From positions 1-64,000 of the forward strand of contig DKMD01000025.1 in the NCBI GenBank assembly GCA_002470465.1: a stretch of 64,000 nt of DNA, read 5' to 3'. Source of the DNA: Pluralibacter sp. UBA7423 (GTDB taxonomy: Bacteria; Pseudomonadota; Gammaproteobacteria; Enterobacterales; Enterobacteriaceae). The translations under genes and the position numbers were made by a program. Below the pieces are notes generated by a model that saw nothing but the letters and a program-made list of their open reading frames with translations, was not told the origin of the DNA and made no database searches. Below, piece by piece: positions 40,195-51,387 of this stretch; positions within the stretch are counted from its first letter, which is position 1; each line of letters opens with the position of its first letter.

Positions 40195-40638
40195 ATGACA
40201 TTCAAGCGCCCGGTTTCTGTTTTAGTGGTGATTTATGCCCAGGACACGAAGCGGGTGCTGATGTTGCAGCGACGCGACGATCCAGCGTTCTGGCAGTCGG
40301 TTACCGGCAGCCTTGAAGAAGGTGAAACCGCGTTGCAGGCCGCCGTACGTGAAGTAAAGGAAGAGGTCGCCATTGACGTTGCCGACGAGCAGCTGGCCTT
40401 AATCGACTGTCAGCGCACGGTGGAGTTTGAAATCTTTACGCATTTACGTCATCGCTATGCTCCAGGCACTGAGCGCAATACGGAATCGTGGTTCTGTCTT
40501 GCGCTGCCTCACGAACGTCAGCCAGAGATCAGTGAACATCTCGCCTGGCGCTGGGTTGCTGCGGCTGAGGCCGTCGCACTCACCAAATCGTGGAGCAACC
40601 GGCAGGCGATTGAAGAATTTGTAATTAAAGCGGCCTGA
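40195..40638 (+). CDS. nudB: dihydroneopterin triphosphate diphosphatase NudB
   Basis: Nudix hydrolase that removes pyrophosphate from dihydroneopterin triphosphate in folate synthesis. ATG 40195, one base after the aspS stop codon, gives 147 residues (E. coli 150). The Nudix box GSLEEGETALQAAVREVKEE (G-x5-E-x7-REUxEE, about 38-57) is complete. The C-terminal LTKSWSNRQAIEEFV is typical of NudB. Confidence 0.94.
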   Translation: MTFKRPVSVLVVIYAQDTKRVLMLQRRDDPAFWQSVTGSLEEGETALQAAVREVKEEVAIDVADEQLALIDCQRTVEFEIFTHLRHRYAPGTERNTESWFCLALPHERQPEISEHLAWRWVAAAEAVALTKSWSNRQAIEEFVIKAA

Positions 40639-40665
40639 GGGCTGCTCTTTTCGGAGAATATTTTT

Positions 40666-41406
40666 ATGGCAGGTCATAGTAAATGGGCCAACACCAAGCA
40701 CCGCAAAGCGGCACAGGATGCCAAGCGCGGTAAGATCTTCACCAAAATCATTCGCGAGCTGGTTACCGCTGCGCGTCTGGGCGGCGGCGATGCGGGCTCT
40801 AACCCACGTCTGCGTGCGGCCATCGACAAAGCGCTGTCCAATAACATGACGCGTGACACCCTGAACCGTGCAATCGCACGCGGCGTGGGCGGCGATGAAG
40901 ACGCGAACATGGAAACCATCATTTATGAAGGTTACGGCCCTGGCGGCACCGCGGTAATGGTGGAATGCCTGTCTGACAACCGTAACCGTACCGTTGCCGA
41001 AGTGCGTCACGCCTTCACCAAAACCGGCGGCAATCTTGGCACCGATGGTTCTGTGGCATACCTGTTCAGCAAAAAAGGCGTGATTTCCTTCGAGCAGGGC
41101 GACGAAGACGCGATCATGGAAGCGGCGCTGGAAGCGGGTGCGGAAGACGTTGTGACCTTCGACGACGGCGCGATTGACGTGTACACCGCGTGGGAAGAAA
41201 TGGGTGCAGTGCGAGACGCGCTGGAAGCGGCTGGCCTGAAAGTGGACAACGCTGAAGTCTCCATGATTCCATCCACCAAAGCGGACATGGACGCGGAAAC
41301 CGCACCAAAACTGCTGCGCCTGATCGACATGCTGGAAGACTGTGACGACGTCCAGGAAGTCTACCACAACGGCGAGATCTCTGATGAGGTGGCGGCTACG
41401 CTGTAA
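40666..41406 (+). CDS. yebC: YebC/TACO1 family protein
   Basis: A 246-residue protein of the YebC/TACO1 family, described as a transcription regulator and, more recently, as a translation factor that helps ribosomes through proline-rich stretches. The N-terminal [20 protein letters not shown] is invariant. The three-domain acidic body, ending [16 protein letters not shown], matches E. coli. It lies between nudB and ruvC with a purine-rich site (TCGGAG) before the ATG. Confidence 0.96.
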   Translation: MAGHSKWANTKHRKAAQDAKRGKIFTKIIRELVTAARLGGGDAGSNPRLRAAIDKALSNNMTRDTLNRAIARGVGGDEDANMETIIYEGYGPGGTAVMVECLSDNRNRTVAEVRHAFTKTGGNLGTDGSVAYLFSKKGVISFEQGDEDAIMEAALEAGAEDVVTFDDGAIDVYTAWEEMGAVRDALEAAGLKVDNAEVSMIPSTKADMDAETAPKLLRLIDMLEDCDDVQEVYHNGEISDEVAATL

Positions 41407-41443
41407 TGGCGCACTGTCAATCTGACCTGACCGGAGACGCGTG

Positions 41444-41965
41444 ATGGCGATCATTCTCGGCATTGACCCGGGCTCACGCGTGACCGGTTACGGCGTTATT
41501 CGTCAGGTTGGACGGCAGCTAACCTACCTTGGCAGCGGCTGTATTCGCACCAAAGTGGAAGATCTGCCGTCGCGCCTGAAGCTGATTTACGCTGGCGTGT
41601 CGGAAATCATCACCCAGTTCCAGCCGGATTTCTTCGCCATTGAACAGGTGTTTATGGCGAAGAACGCCGACTCTGCGCTGAAGCTTGGCCAGGCGCGGGG
41701 CGTGGCGATCGTTGCGGCGGTAAACCAGGATCTTCCTGTGTTTGAGTACGCAGCCCGCCAGGTGAAGCAAACCGTCGTCGGCAACGGCGGCGCGGAAAAG
41801 AGCCAGGTGCAGCACATGGTGCGTACCTTGCTTAAGCTTCCGGCTAACCCGCAGGCGGATGCCGCCGATGCGCTGGCGATTGCCATCACGCATTGCCACA
41901 TCAGCCAGAACGCGATGCAGATGAGTGAATCAAGGCTCAACCTGGCGCGCGGAAGATTACGCTAG
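41444..41965 (+). CDS. ruvC: Holliday junction endonuclease RuvC
   Basis: Cleaves Holliday junctions bound by RuvAB. ATG 41444 is preferred to the in-frame GTG 41441 because GGAG lies 7 bases upstream and the length becomes 173, as in E. coli. The acidic catalytic residues are seen in [12 protein letters not shown] (Asp8 counting Met), FFAIEQVF and the [13 protein letters not shown] segment near 137-149. E. coli has yebB between ruvC and ruvA; no such gene is present here. Confidence 0.96.
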   Translation: MAIILGIDPGSRVTGYGVIRQVGRQLTYLGSGCIRTKVEDLPSRLKLIYAGVSEIITQFQPDFFAIEQVFMAKNADSALKLGQARGVAIVAAVNQDLPVFEYAARQVKQTVVGNGGAEKSQVQHMVRTLLKLPANPQADAADALAIAITHCHISQNAMQMSESRLNLARGRLR

Positions 41966-41978
41966 AATAAGCGAATAG

Positions 41979-42006
41979 AGGCTGGATATTCATCCAGCCT
42001 TTTTTT
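41979..42006 (+). terminator. hairpin with T-run after ruvC, overlapping the LexA box
   Basis: AGGCTGGAT (41979-41987) and ATCCAGCCT (41992-42000) form a perfect 9-bp stem with a 4-base loop, followed by seven T residues. It should terminate the transcript from ruvC and contains the whole LexA operator of the next operon. Confidence 0.8.
41982..41997. promoter_or_regulatory. LexA operator of ruvAB
   Basis: CTGGATATTCATCCAG fits the LexA pattern CTG-N10-CAG and is nearly identical to the SOS box of E. coli ruvAB (CTGGATATCTATCCAG). It precedes ruvA by 53 bases. The same bases lie within a longer inverted repeat that looks like a terminator (see next entry). Confidence 0.85.
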
Positions 42007-42050
42007 ATGATAGCGCATTGGCTTTAACTCTCAATACGCAGGAGCGTCAC

Positions 42051-42662
42051 GTGATCGGCAGACTCAGAGGCATCATCATTGAAAAACAACCCCCGCTGGT
42101 TTTACTGGAGGCGGGCGGCGTGGGCTATGAAGTGCATATGCCGATGACCTGTTTCTACGAGCTGCCGGATCAGGGCAAAGAGGCCATCATCTTCACCCAC
42201 TTCGTGGTGCGTGAAGACGCGCAGCTGCTGTTTGGTTTCAACAACAAGCAAGAGCGCACGCTGTTTAAAGAGTTGATTAAAACCAACGGCGTTGGGCCAA
42301 AGCTGGCGCTGGCGATCCTTTCCGGCATGTCGGCTCCGCAGTTTGTGAACGCCGTAGAGCGTGAAGATTCCGCTGCGCTGGTGAAACTGCCGGGCATCGG
42401 GAAGAAAACCGCCGAGCGTCTGGTGGTGGAAATGAAGGACCGCTTCAAAGGTCTGCACGGCGACCTGTTTACGCCAGCCGCCGATCTGGTACTGACCTCT
42501 CCGGCAAGCCAGGCTTCGGACGATGCCGAACAGGAAGCGGTTGCTGCACTGGTGGCGCTGGGCTATAAACCACAGGAAGCCAGCCGGATGGTGAGCAAAA
42601 TTGCCACGCCGGATGCCAGCAGTGAAACGCTAATCCGCGACGCGCTTCGCGCCGCGATGTGA
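42051..42662 (+). CDS. ruvA: Holliday junction branch migration protein RuvA
   Basis: Binds four-way junctions and loads RuvB. The GTG at 42051 ([15 protein letters not shown]) has AGGAG 8 bases upstream and gives 203 residues, as in E. coli. The open frame upstream lies in the control region. OB-fold N-terminus, tandem helix-hairpin-helix motifs ([23 protein letters not shown]), acidic linker, and C-terminal RuvB-binding domain ([16 protein letters not shown]) are all visible. SOS-controlled through the LexA box upstream. Confidence 0.96.
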   Translation: MIGRLRGIIIEKQPPLVLLEAGGVGYEVHMPMTCFYELPDQGKEAIIFTHFVVREDAQLLFGFNNKQERTLFKELIKTNGVGPKLALAILSGMSAPQFVNAVEREDSAALVKLPGIGKKTAERLVVEMKDRFKGLHGDLFTPAADLVLTSPASQASDDAEQEAVAALVALGYKPQEASRMVSKIATPDASSETLIRDALRAAM

Positions 42663-42667
42663 GGTAA

Positions 42668-43681
<1,014 letters not shown>

Positions 43682-43842
43682 CGGCGGCTTTCAGCTGCCT
43701 CTACGGGCCACCCATCTAAGAATACTGCTGCTGCTGAAATCTGATTTCTGCGGCGCAATTCGCTCATGCCTGCTGTCGCCTGCGCATTGTTATTATAATT
43801 CCCGCCTTCTGAAAGGATTCGCCCCGTGGGCGGGAGCATATT

Positions 43843-44751
43843 ATGGAAACAGGCAGTAAATCTCTCGGTATCATCACCTACATTGACGATACGCCAGCGA
43901 TGCGCGAGGAGTTCACCTGGCTTTATAAAAGCTGGATCTACAGCGGATGCTGGAAACGTTCAGATCTGGTCATCGCACATCATCCGGCACTGAGCGGTAC
44001 CTTTCCGGATGAACCGGGCCTGATTACGCTTCCCGTTCTGCCTTACTCTCAGACTGAACCGTTGTTTGAAAACTATCACTTCATCAACTCTATCGCCTGC
44101 CTGAGCGGAGCACATATAAACGATCTTCTGCGCCAGTATCGCTGGCTGCTGAGAACCGATGCGGACGTTTTTCTGACGCATTATCTGGCTGATTTTGAGC
44201 CGATTTACCCGGTTCATGGGCGAGGAAATTATCACTTCCGGGCAGATTTCAGAGAGAAAATGCTCGATTTTTGCAAGCGTCACAATGTCCGACACGATCA
44301 CCGTTTTGGCTGTGGTCATTCCGTTATGCTCGACAGCGACAAGATGATTGCGTTTCTCGATCGCCAGATGCACTGGGCAAGAATGCTGGCAGAGGATTTT
44401 GGCCCGGACAAAGCGAATTGGGGAACCTGGCCGGGATGGTACAGAAGCGTCTTATCAATGTATGCCGCGGAGATAGCGGCCAATGAGCGCTGGGGCGACT
44501 ACCTGCAAAATTGTCGCGAACGTGTTCTGGATATGGAAAGCAATAACGATGGATTCATTGACGGACTGACGTTGCATATTCACGCGACAGCGGGCAGCAC
44601 GTGCTTCTCAAAATATAAATATCGCCAGGGGGAATACGACGCTATTCAGCCGGACGAACTCGATCGGCGTCGTGTGGGGGAGTATTGCCTGTGGATTGCG
44701 AAGATGGACATCAATGCGCTGAAAGTGTTAGCGGGATATGGTTATGAATGA
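43843..44751 (+). CDS. uncharacterised DxD-motif protein, possible glycosyltransferase fold
   Basis: A 302-residue protein that I cannot name securely. It has no signal peptide or membrane segment. A glycosyltransferase-A-like pattern is visible: an N-terminal strand (LGIITYIDDTP), a WLLRTDADVFLTH segment with DxD at Asp106-Asp108, and a HRFGCGHSVMLDSDKM segment further on. It recalls uncharacterised proteins with a DUF7164-type domain, but that is memory, not a search. GGGAG six bases before the ATG supports expression. It stands alone between ruvB and the convergent znuB, a junction where E. coli has no gene, and no glycan gene is nearby. Confidence 0.6.
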   Translation: METGSKSLGIITYIDDTPAMREEFTWLYKSWIYSGCWKRSDLVIAHHPALSGTFPDEPGLITLPVLPYSQTEPLFENYHFINSIACLSGAHINDLLRQYRWLLRTDADVFLTHYLADFEPIYPVHGRGNYHFRADFREKMLDFCKRHNVRHDHRFGCGHSVMLDSDKMIAFLDRQMHWARMLAEDFGPDKANWGTWPGWYRSVLSMYAAEIAANERWGDYLQNCRERVLDMESNNDGFIDGLTLHIHATAGSTCFSKYKYRQGEYDAIQPDELDRRRVGEYCLWIAKMDINALKVLAGYGYE

Positions 44752-44788
44752 TATGCCCGGCAACGAGTGCGCCGCCGGGCAATGGAGA

Positions 44789-45574
44789 CTACTGCGCCGT
44801 TTTCTTGCTCATGCTAAGCATAAACAGCGCGGCGGCGCAGAGCACCACTGAAGGCCCAGCGGGCGTGTCGTAGAGCGCCGAGAACGTCAGGCCGCCGGTG
44901 ACTGCAATCATTCCCACGCCCACGGCAATTCCTGCCATCTGCTCCGGCGTGCGGGCAAAACGGCGTGCGGTGGCGGCAGGAATAATCAGTAGCGAAGTGA
45001 TAATCAACGCGCCGACAAACTTCATCGCCACACCGATGGTCAATGCGGTCACCAGCATCAGCAGCAGCTTAACGCGCTGGAGCTTCACGCCGTCGACAAA
45101 GGCCAGATCCGGGCTGATGGTCATCGACAGCAGATTTCGCCACTGCCAGAGCAGAATGGCGACAACCACAATCACGCCGAGCGCAATGGATACCAGATCT
45201 TGTGGCGTGACGGCCAGCAGATCGCCAAACAGATATGCCATCAGATCGACGCGCACGTTGGACATCAGGCTGACTACCACCAGGCCCAGCGACAATGCGC
45301 TGTGCGCCATAATTCCGAGCAGCGTGTCCACCGCGAGGTGAGGGCGGCGCTCAAGCCACACCAGACCTGCTGCCAGAATCAGCGTTACGGCAATAACGGC
45401 ATAAAATGGATTCACGTTTAACAACAGGCCAAACGCCACGCCGAGCAATGAGGCGTGCGCCAGCGTATCACCAAAATAGGACATCCGACGCCAGACCACG
45501 AACGAGCCGAGCGGGCCCGCGGCGCAGGCCAGCATGATCCCGGCGAGCCAGCCGGGAAACAGTAATTCAATCAT
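44789..45574 (-). CDS. znuB: zinc ABC transporter permease ZnuB
   Basis: Membrane subunit of the high-affinity zinc importer. ATG 45574 ([12 protein letters not shown]) gives 261 residues, as in E. coli; the open frame upstream lies in znuC. Seven to eight hydrophobic segments fill the protein. Conserved parts include [19 protein letters not shown] and [20 protein letters not shown]. The start overlaps the znuC stop by 4 bases. Confidence 0.96.
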   Translation of the reverse strand: MIELLFPGWLAGIMLACAAGPLGSFVVWRRMSYFGDTLAHASLLGVAFGLLLNVNPFYAVIAVTLILAAGLVWLERRPHLAVDTLLGIMAHSALSLGLVVVSLMSNVRVDLMAYLFGDLLAVTPQDLVSIALGVIVVVAILLWQWRNLLSMTISPDLAFVDGVKLQRVKLLLMLVTALTIGVAMKFVGALIITSLLIIPAATARRFARTPEQMAGIAVGVGMIAVTGGLTFSALYDTPAGPSVVLCAAALFMLSMSKKTAQ

Positions 45575-46326
45575 GAGCGGTCGTTCCCTCTGCGCAGAAC
45601 AATGCGTCCCTGTAAATCGTGGCGGTGATTGTGCTGATGACGATAGATGCCGAGCTGCTGTGCGCCGCGTGGGCCAAACATCGAAATAAATTCCGGATGC
45701 ATCGAAACCACTTCCGGCGTGCCGGAGCAGCAGATGTGATGGTTCAGGCACAGTACTTCGTCGGTTTTCGCCATGACCAGATGGAGGTCATGAGACACCA
45801 TCAGCACCGCGCAGTCGAGTTCGGTTCGAAGCTGGTCGATAAGGTCATACAACGCAACCTGGCCGTTGACATCTACGCCCTGAGTTGGCTCATCGAGCAC
45901 AAGAAGCTGCGGGCGGTTAAGCAGAGCGCGAGCCAGCAGCACGCGCTGGGTTTCCCCACCGGAAAGTTTCTGCATTGGCGCATCCATAAGATGGCCTGCC
46001 TGGACACGTTTTAGTGCCGGGAGGATCTCGTCTTTGCGCGTGCCGGGACGCAGACGCAGAAAACGATTGACGGTTAAGGGCAGGGTGGCATCAAGATGTA
46101 CTTTCTGCGGGACGTAGCCGATCCGCAGTTTTCCGTCACGCTTGATAGTACCGGAATCCGGTGCTACCAGCCCGAGCACCACGCGCACAAGAGTGGACTT
46201 TCCTGCGCCATTTGGCCCAAGAAGAGTAAGAATTTTGCCAGGCTTCAGCGCCAGCGAGATAGCGGACAGCACGCGGCGCTGGCCGAAGGAGACCGAGATA
46301 TTTTCGAGCGTTACGAGATTCGTCAT
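45571..46326 (-). CDS. znuC: zinc ABC transporter ATP-binding protein ZnuC
   Basis: ATPase of the zinc importer. ATG 46326 ([12 protein letters not shown]) gives 251 residues. Walker [10 protein letters not shown] (about 37-45), signature LSGGETQRV, Walker [13 protein letters not shown] and the switch His in MVSHDLH are all present. The His-rich C-terminal tail ([13 protein letters not shown]) is as in E. coli. It is divergent from znuA across a Zur-controlled gap. Confidence 0.97.
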   Translation of the reverse strand: MTNLVTLENISVSFGQRRVLSAISLALKPGKILTLLGPNGAGKSTLVRVVLGLVAPDSGTIKRDGKLRIGYVPQKVHLDATLPLTVNRFLRLRPGTRKDEILPALKRVQAGHLMDAPMQKLSGGETQRVLLARALLNRPQLLVLDEPTQGVDVNGQVALYDLIDQLRTELDCAVLMVSHDLHLVMAKTDEVLCLNHHICCSGTPEVVSMHPEFISMFGPRGAQQLGIYRHQHNHRHDLQGRIVLRRGNDRS

Positions 46327-46352
46327 GACAATTTGGGGTTGCACAAGTCAGT

Positions 46353-46374
46353 GAATGTTATAATATCACACTTC
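46353..46374. promoter_or_regulatory. Zur operator in the znuCB-znuA divergent promoter
   Basis: GAATGTTATAATATCACACTTC is nearly the same as the E. coli znuABC Zur box, an AT-rich dyad around TGTTATA-N-TATNACA. It contains TATAAT (46359-46364), which can serve as the -10 toward znuA. Zinc-bound Zur would silence both directions. Confidence 0.85.
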
Positions 46375-46403
46375 TTTCATTCATTACGAACATAAGACGC
46401 ATT

Positions 46404-47348
46404 ATGTTACATAAAAAGACGCTTCTTTTCGCAGCCTTCTCCGCAGCATTTTTCAGCACGACAATGACCCAGGCTAATGCTGCCGTCGTGGCTTCCCTTA
46501 AGCCTCTCGGATTCATCGCTTCCGCTATCGCCGACGGCGTCACACCAACGGAAGTTTTACTGCCGGACGGGGCGTCCGAGCATGACTATGCGCTGCGCCC
46601 AAGTGATGCAAAACGCTTACGAAACGCCGACTTAGTGGTGTGGATTGGTCCGGAAATGGAAGCATTTATGGACAAAACGGCTACTGCGTTTCCTGAATCC
46701 AAAAAGGTGACGATTTCTATGCTGCCGGGCGTGAAACCGTTGCTCATAAAAGGGGCTGATGACGATGAACATGACCACGACCATGACCATGGTACGGCGG
46801 AAAAAGGTGATGAAGATCACCATCATGGTGAGTACAACATGCACCTGTGGCTGTCGCCAGAGATAGCGCGCCTGTCGGCGGTTGCAATCCACGATAAATT
46901 AGTGGAACTTATGCCGCAAAGTCGAGCCAAACTTGACGCCAACCTGAAGGATTTCGAGGCACAATTAGCCGCGACCGATAAGCAGGTGGGTAACGAGCTG
47001 GCACCGTTGAAAGGTAAAGGGTATTTCGTTTTTCATGACGCCTACGGCTACTTTGAAAAACACTACGGAATGACCTCGCTGGGGCATTTTACCGTCAACC
47101 CTGAGATCCAACCCGGTGCGCAGCGTTTACACGAAATAAGAACACAGTTGGTTGAGCAAAAAGCAGCCTGCGTTTTTGCTGAGCCACAATTCAGGCCAGC
47201 CGTGGTTGAAGCGGTTGCCCGCGGAACCACCGTTCGTATGGGAACGCTGGATCCGTTAGGCACCAACATTCAGTTGGGCAAAGCGAGCTATCCCGCTTTT
47301 CTGACCCAACTGGCGAACCAGTATTCGAGCTGCCTGAAAGGAGATTAA
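46404..47348 (+). CDS. znuA: periplasmic zinc-binding protein ZnuA
   Basis: Captures zinc in the periplasm and hands it to ZnuBC. The 314 residues (E. coli 310) start with a signal peptide ending near ANAAV (about 27). A His/Asp-rich loop lies at about 115-143 ([12 protein letters not shown] then [14 protein letters not shown]), the zinc-scavenging loop of the family. The metal-site histidines are in [18 protein letters not shown] and [13 protein letters not shown]. One disulphide pair (ACVFAE, SSCLKG) is near the end. Confidence 0.96.
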   Translation: MLHKKTLLFAAFSAAFFSTTMTQANAAVVASLKPLGFIASAIADGVTPTEVLLPDGASEHDYALRPSDAKRLRNADLVVWIGPEMEAFMDKTATAFPESKKVTISMLPGVKPLLIKGADDDEHDHDHDHGTAEKGDEDHHHGEYNMHLWLSPEIARLSAVAIHDKLVELMPQSRAKLDANLKDFEAQLAATDKQVGNELAPLKGKGYFVFHDAYGYFEKHYGMTSLGHFTVNPEIQPGAQRLHEIRTQLVEQKAACVFAEPQFRPAVVEAVARGTTVRMGTLDPLGTNIQLGKASYPAFLTQLANQYSSCLKGD

Positions 47349-47363
47349 CGAGGAAGTGAATAC

Positions 47364-48683
47364 GTGCAACAGATAGCCCGCTCTGTCGCCCTGGCATTTA
47401 ATAATTTGCCGCGACCCCACCGCGTTATGCTGGGGTCCCTGACGGTTCTCACCTTAGCGGTCGCTGTATGGCGACCGTACGTGTACCATCCCGATTCCGC
47501 CCCCATTGTCAGAACCATTGAGCTCGAAAAGAGCGAAATCCGTTCCCTGTTACCGGAAGCCAGCGAGCCTATCGATCAGGCGGCGCAGGAAGATGAAGCC
47601 ATTCCTCAGGATGAGCTGGACGACAAAGCGGACAGCGATGCTGGCGTTCATGAATACGTTGTATCGACCGGCGATACGCTCAGCAGCGTACTGAACCAGT
47701 ACGGCATTGACATGGGCGATATCAGCCAGCTGGCCGCCGCCGATAAAGACCTGCGTAATCTGAAGATTGGTCAACAGCTTTCCTGGACGCTGAACGCCGA
47801 CGGCGATCTGCAACGCCTGACGTGGGAAATGTCCCGCCGTGAAACCCGCACCTATGACCGCGCTGCAAACGGTTTCAAAATGAGCGCCGAAACGCAGCAG
47901 GGTGACTGGGTCAACAGCGTGCTGAAAGGCACCGTCGGCGGCAGCTTCGTCACCAGCGCGCGTAATGCAGGCCTGACCAGCAGCGAAGTGAGCGCGGTGA
48001 TTAAAGCCATGCAGTGGCAGATGGATTTCCGCAAGCTGAAAAAAGGCGATGAGTTCTCGGTGCTGATGTCACGCGAAATGCTGGATGGCAAGCGTGAACA
48101 AAGCCAACTGCTGGGCGTGCGTTTACGCTCGGATGGTAAAGATTACTACGCGATCCGCGCCGAAGACGGTAAGTTCTACGATCGAAACGGTACCGGTCTT
48201 GCGAAAGGCTTTATGCGCTTCCCGACCGCGCGTCAGTTCCGCGTTTCCTCCAACTTCAATCCGCGTCGCCTGAACCCTGTTACCGGTCGTATCGCTCCGC
48301 ACAAAGGCGTCGATTTCGCCATGCCGCAGGGAACGCCAGTACTGGCCGTGGGTGACGGTGAAGTGGTTGTAGCGAAACGCAGCGGTGCGGCAGGCTATTA
48401 CGTAGCGCTGCGCCATGGTCGCACATACACTACGCGTTATATGCATCTGCGTAAGCTGCTGGTGAAACCGGGGCAGAAAGTAAAACGTGGTGACCGTATT
48501 GCGCTTTCGGGCAATACAGGCCGTTCTACGGGTCCACATCTGCACTATGAAGTATGGATTAACCAGCAGGCGGTGAACCCGCTAACCGCCAAACTGCCGC
48601 GCACTGAAGGGCTGACCGGCTCCGATCGTCGTGACTACCTGGCGCAGGTTAAAGAAGTGGTTCCTCAACTGCAGATTGACTGA
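47364..48683 (+). CDS. mepM: murein DD-endopeptidase MepM
   Basis: Cleaves D-Ala-mDAP cross-links to let new peptidoglycan strands insert. The 439 residues begin MQQIARSVALAFNNL from a GTG, 15 bases after znuA. A single membrane anchor is near 20-36. A LysM domain (HEYVVSTGDTLSSVLNQYGI, about 95-114) comes before the LytM/M23 domain, with zinc ligands in HKGVDF and in HLHYEVW near 395. As in E. coli, cotranscription with znuA under Zur is likely. Confidence 0.96.
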   Translation: MQQIARSVALAFNNLPRPHRVMLGSLTVLTLAVAVWRPYVYHPDSAPIVRTIELEKSEIRSLLPEASEPIDQAAQEDEAIPQDELDDKADSDAGVHEYVVSTGDTLSSVLNQYGIDMGDISQLAAADKDLRNLKIGQQLSWTLNADGDLQRLTWEMSRRETRTYDRAANGFKMSAETQQGDWVNSVLKGTVGGSFVTSARNAGLTSSEVSAVIKAMQWQMDFRKLKKGDEFSVLMSREMLDGKREQSQLLGVRLRSDGKDYYAIRAEDGKFYDRNGTGLAKGFMRFPTARQFRVSSNFNPRRLNPVTGRIAPHKGVDFAMPQGTPVLAVGDGEVVVAKRSGAAGYYVALRHGRTYTTRYMHLRKLLVKPGQKVKRGDRIALSGNTGRSTGPHLHYEVWINQQAVNPLTAKLPRTEGLTGSDRRDYLAQVKEVVPQLQID

Positions 48684-48697
48684 TTCCTGTCCTGTTA

Positions 48698-48728
48698 AAG
48701 CCGATGCCTGAGGGGCGTCGGCTTTTTC
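48698..48728 (+). terminator. terminator after mepM
   Basis: AAGCCGATGCC (48698-48708) pairs with GGCGTCGGCTT (48714-48724), 11 pairs with one G-T, then TTTCTTTT. Confidence 0.9.
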
Positions 48729-48800
48729 TTTTGTGTCGCGTCTGGCACGTCGCTAAACTATCTGCATATTCCTTTTTTCCGCCACGACTCTGGAACAGGC

Positions 48801-49772
48801 ATGGAAACAAAAAAAAATAACAGTGAATTTATTCCTCAGTTCGAAAAGGCTTTTTTGCATCCGCGTTACTGGGGATCGTGGCTCGGCGTGCTGGCGTTCG
48901 CCGGTGTTGCAATGACCCCCGCCTCGTTCCGCGATCCGCTGCTGGGCGCATTGGGGAAAAAGGTTGGCAGGCTGGCGAAAAGCTCCCGCCGCCGGGCGCA
49001 GATCAACCTGCTTTACTGTTTCCCGGAAAAAAGTGAAGCCGAGCGCGAAGCCATCATCGATGAAATGTATGCTACGGCGCCACAGGCAATGGTCATGATG
49101 GCCGAGCTGGGGCTGCGCGATCCCAAAAAGATCATCAAGCGAGTCGACTGGAAAGGCATCGAAATCGTCGAGGAGCTGCAGCGTAATAACGAGAAGGTCA
49201 TTTTCCTCGTGCCGCACGGCTGGGGCGTGGACATTCCGGCAATGCTGATGGCCTCAAGAGGGCAGAAGATGGCGGCGATGTTCCACAACCAGGGAAACCC
49301 GGTGTTCGACTACATCTGGAACACCGTCCGCCGCCGCTTTGGCGGACGTATGCATGCGCGTAACGACGGTATCAAGCCGTTCATTAAGTCCGTACGCGAG
49401 GGTTACTGGGGCTACTATCTGCCGGACCAGGATCACGGAGAAGAACACAGCGAGTTTGTGGACTTCTTTGCCACCTACAAGGCGACGTTACCGGCGATTG
49501 GTCGCCTGATGAAAGTCTGCCGTGCGCGCGTGGTGCCACTGTTCCCGGTATATGACGGCAAAACGCATCGACTGACGGTAGAAATCCGTCCGCCGATGGA
49601 CGATCTGATGGTCGCTGATGACAACACCATCGCGCGCCGCATGAACGAAGAAGTGGAAATTTTCGTTATGCCGCACACGGAACAGTACACCTGGATCCTC
49701 AAGCTGCTGAAAACCCGCAAGCCGGGCGAAATCGAGCCGTACAAGCGAAAGGAACTGTTTCCCAGGAAATAA
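48801..49772 (+). CDS. lpxM: lipid A myristoyltransferase LpxM
   Basis: Adds the last (myristoyl) secondary acyl chain to lipid A. The 323 residues equal E. coli LpxM (MsbB). An N-terminal membrane segment (about 25-45) precedes the acyltransferase domain with the catalytic HGWGVD (H-x4-D, about 138-143) and YYLPDQDHGEEHSEFVDFF. It stands between the mepM terminator and a bidirectional terminator, so it is probably transcribed alone. Confidence 0.96.
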   Translation: METKKNNSEFIPQFEKAFLHPRYWGSWLGVLAFAGVAMTPASFRDPLLGALGKKVGRLAKSSRRRAQINLLYCFPEKSEAEREAIIDEMYATAPQAMVMMAELGLRDPKKIIKRVDWKGIEIVEELQRNNEKVIFLVPHGWGVDIPAMLMASRGQKMAAMFHNQGNPVFDYIWNTVRRRFGGRMHARNDGIKPFIKSVREGYWGYYLPDQDHGEEHSEFVDFFATYKATLPAIGRLMKVCRARVVPLFPVYDGKTHRLTVEIRPPMDDLMVADDNTIARRMNEEVEIFVMPHTEQYTWILKLLKTRKPGEIEPYKRKELFPRK

Positions 49773-49799
49773 AAAAAGCGCCGGTTAGGCGCTTTTTTA
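49773..49799. terminator. bidirectional terminator between lpxM and pykA
   Basis: AGCGCC (49778-49783) and GGCGCT (49789-49794) pair around GGTTA, flanked by an A-run and a T-run that extend the stem. It can stop transcription from both sides. Confidence 0.92.
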
Positions 49800-49818
49800 C
49801 AGGCTTCCGCGAGCTGAA

Positions 49819-51261
49819 TTACTCTACGGTCAGAACACGCGTTGTGTTGGTCGTGCCTACCGTGCTCATGACGTCGCCCTGCGTGACGATCACGATGTCG
49901 CCGGAGACGAGGTAGCCTTTATCACGCAGCAGATTTACTGCGTCATTAGCCGCGGCTACGCCGTCGGTGGCGCTGTCAAAGTAAACCGGCGTTACGCCAC
50001 GGTACAGTGACGTGAGGTTCAGCGTACGCTCGTGGCGGGACATGGCGAAAATCGGCAGACCGGAACTGATACGGGAAGTCATCAGCGCGGTACGGCCAGA
50101 TTCGGTCATGGAAATGATCGCAGACACGCCTTTCAGATGGTTGGCGGCATACATCGCTGACATCGCAATCGCTTCTTCCACGTTATCGAACTGTACGTCC
50201 AGACGGTGTTTAGAGACGTTAATGCTTGGGATTTTTTCTGCGCCCAGGCACACGCGTGCCATAGCGGCAACGGTTTCCGAAGGGTACTGGCCTGCAGCCG
50301 TTTCCGCAGACAGCATCACCGCATCGGTGCCATCCAGCACGGCGTTAGCCACGTCCATGACTTCTGCACGGGTTGGCATCGGGTTGGTGATCATGGATTC
50401 CATCATCTGGGTTGCGGTGATCACCGCGCGGTTCAGCTGGCGGGCGCGGCGAATCAGGGCTTTCTGGATACCGACCAGCTCCGGGTCACCGATTTCAACG
50501 CCGAGGTCGCCACGGGCCACCATCACCACGTCAGAAGCAAGGATGATGTCGTCCATTGCGTCCTGGCTACAGACGGCTTCCGCACGTTCCACTTTTGCAA
50601 CGATTTTAGCATCACAGCCTGCGTCACGCGCCAGGCGGCGGGCGTAGTTCAGGTCTTCGCCGCAGCGCGGGAAGGAGACGGCCAGGTAGTCGACGCCAAT
50701 CAGCGCAGCGGTCTGAATATCAGCCTTATCTTTCTCGGTCAGCGCTTCTGCAGAGAGACCGCCGCCGAGTTTATTGATGCCTTTGTTGTTGGAAAGCGGG
50801 CCGCCAACGGTCACTTCGGTGAATACCTTCATGCCCTGAACTTCCAGCACTTTCAACTGAACGCGACCGTCGTCCAGCAGCAGGATGTCGCCTGGCACAA
50901 CGTCGGCAGGCAGGCCTTTATAGTCGATACCGACTTTGTCTTTGTCACCTTCGCCTTTACCGAGGTTAGCATCCAGCAGGAATTTGTCGCCGATGTTGAG
51001 GAAAACCTTGCCTTCTTTAAAGGTGGATACGCGAATCTTTGGTCCTTGAAGATCGCCGAGGATGGCGACGTGACGACCCAGTTTGGCTGCAATTTCGCGT
51101 ACTTTATCGGCACGAAGTTTGTGGTCTTCAGCGCTGCCGTGGGAGAAGTTCATACGGACGACGTTAGCGCCCGCCGCAATCACCTTCTCAAGGTTATTAT
51201 CGCGGTCGGTGGCCGGGCCTAAGGTAGTTACGATCTTAGTTCTGCGAAGCCTTCTGGACAT
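49819..51261 (-). CDS. pykA: pyruvate kinase II
   Basis: Last step of glycolysis, phosphoenolpyruvate to pyruvate with ATP formation. The 480 residues equal E. coli PykA (AMP-activated form). Motifs: [20 protein letters not shown] (about 36-43), the metal/active-site segment [10 protein letters not shown] (about 245-254) and ATQMMESM. The C-terminal allosteric domain ends NTTRVLTVE. It lies next to hexR; in several enterics HexR acts on such genes, but I see no clear HexR box in the 126-bp gap. Confidence 0.96.
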   Translation of the reverse strand: MSRRLRRTKIVTTLGPATDRDNNLEKVIAAGANVVRMNFSHGSAEDHKLRADKVREIAAKLGRHVAILGDLQGPKIRVSTFKEGKVFLNIGDKFLLDANLGKGEGDKDKVGIDYKGLPADVVPGDILLLDDGRVQLKVLEVQGMKVFTEVTVGGPLSNNKGINKLGGGLSAEALTEKDKADIQTAALIGVDYLAVSFPRCGEDLNYARRLARDAGCDAKIVAKVERAEAVCSQDAMDDIILASDVVMVARGDLGVEIGDPELVGIQKALIRRARQLNRAVITATQMMESMITNPMPTRAEVMDVANAVLDGTDAVMLSAETAAGQYPSETVAAMARVCLGAEKIPSINVSKHRLDVQFDNVEEAIAMSAMYAANHLKGVSAIISMTESGRTALMTSRISSGLPIFAMSRHERTLNLTSLYRGVTPVYFDSATDGVAAANDAVNLLRDKGYLVSGDIVIVTQGDVMSTVGTTNTTRVLTVE

Positions 51262-51387
51262 GTAATACTCCGTTGCTGAAACAATTTTGGTGTTGCGTGA
51301 ACAGGAATTCGGCGGTTCCCACTGTGCGTAGCGTAATGCTGGAACTTAACCGAATGTGCAAATAGGTTACAAGCTTGTTATAGACTT

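Noticed and set aside
40444-41463. 339-codon frame on the - strand across nudB and yebC
   Set aside because: Antisense to two recognised genes; no start signal or domain.
45575-45751. 59-residue N-terminal extension of ZnuB
   Set aside because: The extension lies within znuC and has no membrane or family features; ATG 45574 gives the exact family length with ATGA coupling.
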